Source: an uncultured Bacilli bacterium (lineage in GTDB: Bacteria; Bacillota_I; Bacilli_A; RF39; UBA660). From it: a stretch of 34,431 nt of DNA. Each line of letters opens with the position of its first letter. Positions within the stretch are counted from its first letter, which is position 1. The position numbers were made by a program, and so were the translations under genes. The stretch spans positions 1-34,431 of the forward strand of contig CAKOKR010000010.1 of NCBI GenBank assembly GCA_934095965.1, written 5' to 3'. The notes beneath the pieces were generated by a model, which saw only the letters and a program-made list of their open reading frames with translations, searched no databases and was not told where the DNA came from. This document shows, one piece after another, positions 30,259-34,431 of this stretch.

Positions 30259-30618
30259 ATGAAAAAAGATGATTTTAAAAATTTTGTTAGAACTAAACCA
30301 GAACTTATTAAATATGTTAAAAATGGAGAAATGACTTGGCAAAAGTTTTATGAAATATATGATTTATATGGTACAGATGAAAGCATCTGGAGTAAATATA
30401 CAACTACTGATAGAACAGTAGATTCTGGTATATCAAAAATAACTGAAATGGTAAAAAACGTTGATGTTGATTCCATTAAAAGCCATATTAATACTGCTCA
30501 AAAAGCAATAGATTTTGTAAGTGATTTAACAAAGAAAAACCCAACACCTGATTTAACTAAAACAATTGGAAGTGGTCCCATTAGACCAAGACCTTTAAAT
30601 AAATTCTTCGAGGATTAA
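30259..30618 (+). CDS. ylbD: YlbD-like protein
   Basis: A 119-residue protein resembling YlbD of Bacillus (annotated as a putative coat protein). The signature is the N-terminal helix pair FKNFVRTKPELIKYVKNGEMTWQKFYEIYDLYGTDESIW, close to the 'FKxFvkkhPklixeVrxGkxtWqelfEeWyllGedd..W' pattern. The C-terminal part (KITEMVKNVDVDSIKSHINTAQKAIDFV) is helical and ends in a Pro-rich tail. I use ATG 30259 with TTAGGTGA upstream; GTG 30250 overlaps that site. The immediately following ylbE-like gene reproduces the B. subtilis ylbD-ylbE order. Confidence 0.78.
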   Translation: MKKDDFKNFVRTKPELIKYVKNGEMTWQKFYEIYDLYGTDESIWSKYTTTDRTVDSGISKITEMVKNVDVDSIKSHINTAQKAIDFVSDLTKKNPTPDLTKTIGSGPIRPRPLNKFFED

Positions 30619-30840
30619 ATGCGTCTATTTAACATAATAAATTTTAAAGAAAAACAGGACTTATATAACTTACTTAAACTAAATTCATCATACATTAAAG
30701 ATTTAAATCGTGGCACAATGGATTATAAAGGATTTGATAATATTATGAAAACAAAATACAAAAAAAGAACCACTGATAAAGTAAGTTCTTTAATTGATAA
30801 TATGGACTTAGTAAGTTCTGTTTTAGATATTTTAAAATAA
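30619..30840 (+). CDS. ylbE: YlbE-like protein
   Basis: A 73-residue protein starting directly after the ylbD-like stop (TAA then ATG). It follows the YlbE layout: a first helix (NLLKLNSSYIKDLNRGTMDYKGFDNI), 'Y-K-K-R/T' turn (KTKYKKRTTDKVSSL) and a final helix (IDNMDLVSSVLDILK). Function of YlbE is unknown; the pair is conserved in spore-forming Bacilli. It ends one base before the convergent L,D-transpeptidase gene. Confidence 0.75.
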   Translation: MRLFNIINFKEKQDLYNLLKLNSSYIKDLNRGTMDYKGFDNIMKTKYKKRTTDKVSSLIDNMDLVSSVLDILK

Positions 30841-31590
30841 CTATTTATGAACTAAAACTCTAGTACCCTTAGAAATTGTATTAAATATTTCTTTAACTGC
30901 AACACCTGGTGTATTAACACAACCATGACTTCCATTTTTTAAATAAATTTCTCCGCCATAATTTTTTCTCCATCCATCAGCATCATGAAGCCCAATACCT
31001 CCATCAAAAGGCATCCAATAATTTACATAACTTCTATAACCTGGACCAGTTAAATAAGTATTAGTTTGTTTATACTTAATAGAAAAATAACCAATTCTTG
31101 TATCATGTTTATTATTCATACCAGTTACACAAGGACTAGCTAAAACTAGTTCATTATTTTTATATAAATAAACCATTTGATCAGTTATATCTACTTCCAC
31201 AAATAAATCAGGTAATATTTCTATATTTTCTTTACTTATTAAACCTAGGGTACTATCTTCAGTTTGAACATAATAATAATTATTTATTTCATTTATAACT
31301 GTAACTTTTTGATATTTTTTTATTGTATCAATAACTTCATCTTGTTTAATACCTAAAATATTACTACCTTTTTTTAGATAACCAAAATTATATTCTTCCA
31401 TCTGAGGATTAAAATAAAATGGATTACTTTCAATATATTCTTTAACTAAACTGGTTATATTATCAACCATTTCAACAATAGTTTTTTCCCTAGGTTCCTC
31501 GCTTTCCATAGTCTTACTATTAACACTTGTAGCACAAGTATTTACTGCAATCGTCGTACTTAATAATGCAGATATTAATTCTTTTTTCAT
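30841..31590 (-). CDS. Secreted L,D-transpeptidase (YkuD family)
   Basis: A 249-residue cell-wall enzyme. It has an N-terminal signal-like segment (KKELISALLSTTIAVNTCATS), an SH3-like region (about 70-125, TVINEINNYYYVQTEDSTLGLIS), and a C-terminal YkuD domain (about 128-248) beginning VEVDITDQMVYLYKNNELV. Catalytic block: GIGLHDADGW followed by KNGSHGCVNTP with the nucleophilic Cys in HGC. Such enzymes form 3-3 cross-links or attach groups to peptidoglycan via L,D-peptide bonds. Ribosome site AAGGAGAAATATAT lies before ATG 31590; promoter 31615-31643. It is convergent with ylbE and almost abuts it. Confidence 0.92.
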   Translation of the reverse strand: MKKELISALLSTTIAVNTCATSVNSKTMESEEPREKTIVEMVDNITSLVKEYIESNPFYFNPQMEEYNFGYLKKGSNILGIKQDEVIDTIKKYQKVTVINEINNYYYVQTEDSTLGLISKENIEILPDLFVEVDITDQMVYLYKNNELVLASPCVTGMNNKHDTRIGYFSIKYKQTNTYLTGPGYRSYVNYWMPFDGGIGLHDADGWRKNYGGEIYLKNGSHGCVNTPGVAVKEIFNTISKGTRVLVHK

Positions 31591-31614
31591 ATATATATTT
31601 CTCCTTGTCTAAAT

Positions 31615-31643
31615 ATTCTATATTATTTTTAGTATTTTGTAAA
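31615..31643 (-). promoter_or_regulatory. Promoter of the L,D-transpeptidase gene
   Basis: On the minus strand TTTACA (31643-31638), 17-base spacer, TAGAAT (31620-31615). Confidence 0.65.
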
Positions 31644-31659
31644 GGTATAAATTTTAATA

Positions 31660-31688
31660 TTGACTAAATAATATAAATGTAGTATAAT
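31660..31688 (+). promoter_or_regulatory. Promoter of the pilin-like gene
   Basis: TTGACT (31660-31665), 17-base spacer, TATAAT (31683-31688). Divergent from the transpeptidase promoter. Confidence 0.82.
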
Positions 31689-31712
31689 CAAAACATAGGA
31701 GAGGTGTCTATT

Positions 31713-32249
31713 ATGGATATGAAACAAATTAAAAATGAACATGGGTTCACCCTTATTGAATTACTTGCAGTTATCGTAGTTCTTGCAATTGTAATGCTAA
31801 TTGCTGCAACAGCAGTATTACCAAGAATGGCTGAAGCAAGACGTCAAGTATTTGCAATCGAAGCAAATAATATTATTGAAACTGCTCAAACGTATTTCAT
31901 GAATAATTCCTTAACTGGAACTGGTGGACAAGGTCTTCCAAATGATCCAAATTCAGTAAGATGTATTACTATTACTAAGCTAATCGAAGATGGTGTTTTA
32001 AAACAAGATAAGACAAAAGCTTCTGGTAAAGTTTTAGTAAAGAAAAAAAGTAAGGATTCTGATGTATACCTTTATGCAATTTGGTATACAAATGGAAAAT
32101 TAATGGTTACTGGAAAAGGACTAGATGCTCAAAAAGCATTTAATGCAGATATTTCTGCTTCAGATGTTCAAGATAATGATGCTGGAAAGATCGCTGATTG
32201 GACTTATGCAACATGTGGAAAAACCGAAAAATTTCCAACAGCTGGTTAA
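31713..32249 (+). CDS. Type IV pilin-like (pseudopilin) protein
   Basis: A 178-residue prepilin. The leader MDMKQIKNEHG ends in the prepilin peptidase site G|FTLIELL, followed by the typical hydrophobic helix AVIVVLAIVMLIAATAVLP, with Glu at +5. The rest is a soluble pilin head with two Cys (VRCITITKL and YATCGKT) that could form a disulphide loop. I take ATG 31713 (GGAGAGGTG upstream) over GTG 31704. No other com/pil genes lie nearby, so processing by a prepilin peptidase elsewhere is required. It could be a competence or surface pseudopilin. Confidence 0.85.
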   Translation: MDMKQIKNEHGFTLIELLAVIVVLAIVMLIAATAVLPRMAEARRQVFAIEANNIIETAQTYFMNNSLTGTGGQGLPNDPNSVRCITITKLIEDGVLKQDKTKASGKVLVKKKSKDSDVYLYAIWYTNGKLMVTGKGLDAQKAFNADISASDVQDNDAGKIADWTYATCGKTEKFPTAG

Positions 32250-32256
32250 AAAAAAC

Positions 32257-32278
32257 ACTTCCTTCGGGAAGTTTTTCT
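32257..32278 (+). terminator. Terminator of the pilin-like gene
   Basis: ACTTCC (32257-32262), TTCG tetraloop, GGAAGT (32267-32272) and a T-run. A very stable C(UUCG)G-closed hairpin. Confidence 0.88.
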
Positions 32279-32306
32279 TTGCAAGTAATTACATATGTGG
32301 TAAAAT
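32279..32306 (+). promoter_or_regulatory. Promoter of the DUF1287-DUF1003 pair
   Basis: TTGCAA (32279-32284), 16-base spacer, TAAAAT (32301-32306) with extended TGG. Predicted start near 32312, which rules out ATG 32311 as the gene start. Confidence 0.6.
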
Positions 32307-32325
32307 TATAATGGTGGTGATAATA

Positions 32326-32976
32326 TTGAAAAACTTTTTACAGTTTGGTCATTTATTAGTACTAGGTTTAATTATACTACTTGGTTTCATTGCATTTAAA
32401 AATACAGGTATGTTTGATAAATGGTTTGATAAAAGTACAACTGCAGAAATTATTAAAAGTGATATAGATAAAGATCAAGATGGAATAGATGATTATACCG
32501 ATATATTAGATGGTGCTAAAAAATTTATAGATACAAAACCAAGATATAAAAGTAAATATTATAGCAAAGGTTATCCAACAGATGAATATAGAGTATGTAC
32601 AGATTTAATTTGGTATGCCCTAGATAATGCTGGATATGATTTTAAATTATTAATAGATGAAGATATAAAAACAAATAAAGATGCGTATGATAAAGATGTA
32701 GGGGACGCTAATATCGACTTTAGAAGGGTTAGAAATATAAAAGTATATTTAGATAGGAATGCATTAGTATTACCAAATAATGATGAATTTAATCCCGGGG
32801 ATATTGTAGTTTATAAAAATCCTGATCATATAGCAATAATTAGTGATATAAAAAATAAAAATAGAGAAAACTACATAATACATCATGATGGAGTACATGC
32901 ATATTTAGATAATGGTTTATTTAGAAAAGAAATAATTGGTCATTATAGATGGAGGTTAAATAATGGAATCAAATAA
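32326..32976 (+). CDS. DUF1287 domain protein, membrane-anchored
   Basis: A 216-residue protein (from TTG 32326 with GGTGGTGA upstream; ATG 32311 is in frame but at the predicted transcription start). It has one N-terminal transmembrane helix (LLVLGLIILLGFIAF), then a DUF1287 domain: RVCTDLIWYALDNAGYDFKLLIDEDI (Cys-Thr-Asp), NPGDIVVYKNPDHIAIISD and NYIIHHDGVHAY. A Cys and several His suggest an NlpC/P60-like papain fold, i.e. a cell-wall or amide hydrolase. Between helix and domain is DIDKDQDGIDDY, a calcium-binding DxDxDG loop of dockerin/EF-hand type. The start of the DUF1003 gene overlaps its end by 14 bases. Confidence 0.85.
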   Translation: MKNFLQFGHLLVLGLIILLGFIAFKNTGMFDKWFDKSTTAEIIKSDIDKDQDGIDDYTDILDGAKKFIDTKPRYKSKYYSKGYPTDEYRVCTDLIWYALDNAGYDFKLLIDEDIKTNKDAYDKDVGDANIDFRRVRNIKVYLDRNALVLPNNDEFNPGDIVVYKNPDHIAIISDIKNKNRENYIIHHDGVHAYLDNGLFRKEIIGHYRWRLNNGIK

Positions 32977-33481
32977 AAGAAAAGATAAATTAGTTAAATT
33001 ATTAATAAATAAAGATTTTAATGTTGAAGATGAAGATGAATTAATTGAAATGCTTTTGGATAGTCCAACTGCAATTGATTCAGATAAAGAAGAAGATGAA
33101 AAAAGATCACTAGGAGATAGACTAGCTGATAAAGTAACAGAAGTAGCAGGTTCATGGGGTTTTATCTTTGGTTTTTGTATATTTTTAGTGGTATGGATAG
33201 TTATTAACTATATAATGATTATAACTATAGATCCATATCCATTTATATTACTTAATTTAATATTGTCATGTATTGCAGCATTACAAGCACCAATTATTAT
33301 GATGAGTCAAAATAGAGCAGCTAAAAAAGACAGCCTAAGAAGCTTAAATGATTATAAAACAGATTTAAAAAGTGAACTAATACTAGAAGTATTACATGAA
33401 CAAATAAAAGAACTTCAAACAAATCAAAAGAAAATAATTAAGTTACTCGAAGAAAATAGTAACAAAGATAAAAATATATGA
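32963..33481 (+). CDS. DUF1003 membrane protein
   Basis: A 172-residue protein of the DUF1003 family: a charged N-terminus, then LGDRLADKVTEVAGSWGFIFGFCIFLVVWI (a family-typical 'aDkia...GSWxFIixf' motif), a second helix YPFILLNLILSCIAALQAPIIMMSQNR and a Lys/Glu coiled C-terminus. Two transmembrane helices in all. The function of the family is unknown. Good ribosome site GGAGGTTAAATA and 14-base overlap with the DUF1287 gene. Confidence 0.88.
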   Translation: MESNKRKDKLVKLLINKDFNVEDEDELIEMLLDSPTAIDSDKEEDEKRSLGDRLADKVTEVAGSWGFIFGFCIFLVVWIVINYIMIITIDPYPFILLNLILSCIAALQAPIIMMSQNRAAKKDSLRSLNDYKTDLKSELILEVLHEQIKELQTNQKKIIKLLEENSNKDKNI

Positions 33482-33503
33482 TATAATGAAATAGTGATGT
33501 ATT

Positions 33504-33986
33504 ATGAAAATAAAAAAACAAATAGAATTTAATAATATAATTAGTGATATTTTAAAAAATCAAGAAATAATTGATTTAAGATATGAATATCATCATGGAA
33601 TATCTAGATTAGATCATTCATTAAAAGTAGCAAAATTAACATTTAATATATGTAAGACTTTTAATATAGATACAATTAATGAGACAACTAGAGCAGCACT
33701 TTTACATGATTTTTATCGTAGCTTTGAAGATTCTAGTTTTACACATCATCCATATGTAGCAGCTAAAAATGCTAAAAGAGTATTTAATATAAATAAGATG
33801 CAAGAAGATATTATAGCATGTCATATGTTTCCAGCAACACTAAAATTACCAAAATATAAAGAAACATGGATAGTATCCCTATCAGATAAAATAGTGGCTA
33901 TAAAAGAATGTACTAGATATAAATTACCACTTCAATTAAGTATATATTCCATGTTTATATTTAACTTTCTAATAATAAGAAGATAA
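33504..33986 (+). CDS. HD-domain phosphohydrolase
   Basis: A 160-residue protein of HD metal-dependent phosphohydrolase type. Metal ligands: first His in RLDHSLKVAKLT, the HD pair in ALLHDFYRSF, a further SFTHHPYVAAKNA, and DIIACHMFP with later VSLSDKIVAI (Asp). Members hydrolyse nucleotides or similar phosphates; the substrate cannot be told. An extended -10 (TGATATAAT, 33478-33486) overlaps the end of the previous gene, giving it its own promoter. The ribosome site is weak (AGTGATG). The last ~15 residues (YSMFIFNFLIIRR) are hydrophobic and unusual for the family. Confidence 0.82.
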   Translation: MKIKKQIEFNNIISDILKNQEIIDLRYEYHHGISRLDHSLKVAKLTFNICKTFNIDTINETTRAALLHDFYRSFEDSSFTHHPYVAAKNAKRVFNINKMQEDIIACHMFPATLKLPKYKETWIVSLSDKIVAIKECTRYKLPLQLSIYSMFIFNFLIIRR

Positions 33987-34009
33987 TTAAAAAAATTAAC
34001 AAAAAAGTA

Positions 34010-34038
34010 TTGCAAAGTAAAAAAATAAATGATAAAAT
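34010..34038 (+). promoter_or_regulatory. Promoter of the right-edge surface protein
   Basis: TTGCAA (34010-34015), 17-base spacer, TAAAAT (34033-34038) with extended TGA. The predicted start (about 34045) coincides with the first base of the tandem repeat array. Confidence 0.72.
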
Positions 34039-34045
34039 TTTAATA

Positions 34046-34135
34046 GAATAGAGGCTTCGGAATAGAGGCTTCGGAATAGAGGCTTCGGAATAGAGGCTTC
34101 GGAATAGAGGCTTCGGAATAGAGGCTTCGGAATAG
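34046..34135 (+). repeat. 14-bp tandem repeat array, 6.4 copies
   Basis: GAATAGAGGCTTCG is repeated six times without any change (34046-34129) and begins a seventh time (GAATAG, 34130-34135) that merges into the ribosome site GGAAGGAAG of the next gene. It lies wholly in the predicted 5'UTR. Each unit contains GAGG, resembling a Shine-Dalgarno core. Perfect identity implies recent expansion and probable copy-number variation. Confidence 0.95.
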
Positions 34136-34153
34136 GAAGGAAGTCTTTTTAAA

Positions 34154-34431
34154 ATGGAAAAGAAAAAAGTAAAACTATTTATTGCAATAGCACTAATAAC
34201 ACTAGCATTACTAGTAGTCGGAGTAACATACGCATATTTTCAAAACCAATATGGCTCTGCATCTAACGCAGATGTTAATGTTACAACATATACAACAGAT
34301 GTACTTACATTTTCAACAGGTGATGATATAAACCTAGAAGCAGATCAAACAACATTTGGAAAAGACAAAGGAAGCGTAAGTGGAGCAACATATGCAAGTG
34401 CATTATTAACTGCAAATAATAAAACTAATAA
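34154..34431 (+). CDS. TasA/camelysin-like secreted surface protein (partial)
   Basis: An open frame of 92 codons cut by the window end. N-terminus MEKKKVKLFIAIALITLALLVVGVTYAYF is a signal peptide-like segment of the SipW-processed (TasA/CalY-type) layout, where 'GxTYAYFxxxxxxxxxxx' precedes the beta domain. The following VNVTTYTTDVLTFSTGDDINLEADQTTFG has the Asn/Thr/Asp-rich strand pattern of such surface proteins. TasA forms matrix fibres in Bacillus; similarity here is general. Ribosome site GGAAGGAAG lies 10 bases before ATG 34154 and is formed by the end of the repeat array. Confidence 0.65.
   Translation, partial: MEKKKVKLFIAIALITLALLVVGVTYAYFQNQYGSASNADVNVTTYTTDVLTFSTGDDINLEADQTTFGKDKGSVSGATYASALLTANNKTN

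Noticed and set aside
32125..32325. Upstream extension of the DUF1287 ORF to 32125
   Set aside because: The extension overlaps the pilin gene and crosses its terminator and a promoter; the product there is not DUF1287-like.
34046..34135. CRISPR-like array
   Set aside because: The 14-bp units are directly adjacent with no spacers between them, so this is a simple tandem repeat and not a CRISPR.
1..34431. Mycoplasma-type genetic code (TGA as Trp)
   Set aside because: Several genes end naturally at TGA, Trp codons within genes are TGG, and the proteins read with the standard code match their families.

Overview
The window comes from the chromosome of a very AT-rich, low-GC Gram-positive bacterium that uses the standard code (TGA is a normal stop, for example at the HK97-gp10 gene, so this is not a Mycoplasma-type code). 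Homologues of spore-coat and sporulation proteins (CotZ-like, YjcZ-like, YlbD/YlbE), a T-box before tyrS, a tail-module holin/amidase pair of Firmicutes phage type, and the gene styles of the host half suggest a spore-forming or formerly spore-forming member of the Bacilli/Erysipelotrichia-like gut lineages. The lineage is inferred from gene content only.

Bases 1 to about 13360 are the late half of a siphovirus-type prophage, all on the plus strand: portal end, ClpP-like prohead protease, HK97-fold capsid, head-tail connector proteins, phi13-type major tail protein, tail-assembly chaperone with a -1 frameshift, tape measure, distal tail, tail endopeptidase-like protein, two receptor-binding proteins sharing an N-terminal module, a holin region and an amidase endolysin. 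A compact promoter-to-terminator unit of about 100 nt (10610-10747) is buried inside this operon, between the tail endopeptidase and the tail fibres. Terminase, integrase and the early region lie left of the window.

Bases 13360 to about 14240 are the prophage/host boundary. They hold a weak reverse ORF preceded by tandem repeats and a palindrome, several strong hairpins, and what I think is the most interesting object here: a probable type I toxin-antitoxin locus (about 13892-14205). A 22-residue hydrophobic peptide is encoded on the minus strand with its own promoter and ribosome site. A convergent plus-strand promoter and terminator delimit a roughly 100-nt RNA antisense to the 3' end of its mRNA. 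The toxin mRNA also has a 9-nt 5'/3' complementarity and a 5'UTR hairpin next to the ribosome site. Neither gene is found by ordinary ORF calling.

Bases 14240 to 34431 are host chromosome: a pseudouridine synthase; tyrS under a short T-box; a double-HTH regulator; rodA; a membrane-anchored EIIB-like protein; CotZ-like and YjcZ-like sporulation genes with matching sigma-K-like promoters; a PrsA-like foldase; an ABC exporter; a decayed regulator plus SIS-domain locus; a Fic protein just upstream of the topoisomerase IV operon parE-parC; the ylbD-ylbE pair; an L,D-transpeptidase; a lone type IV pilin-like protein; DUF1287, DUF1003 and HD-domain proteins; and, at the right edge, a surface protein whose predicted 5'UTR is a 14-bp tandem repeat array starting at the predicted transcription start.

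Many genes carry recognisable -10/-35 elements and hairpin terminators that include their own stop codon, so transcription units can be drawn with reasonable confidence. No rRNA, tRNA, CRISPR array or intact insertion sequence was seen.
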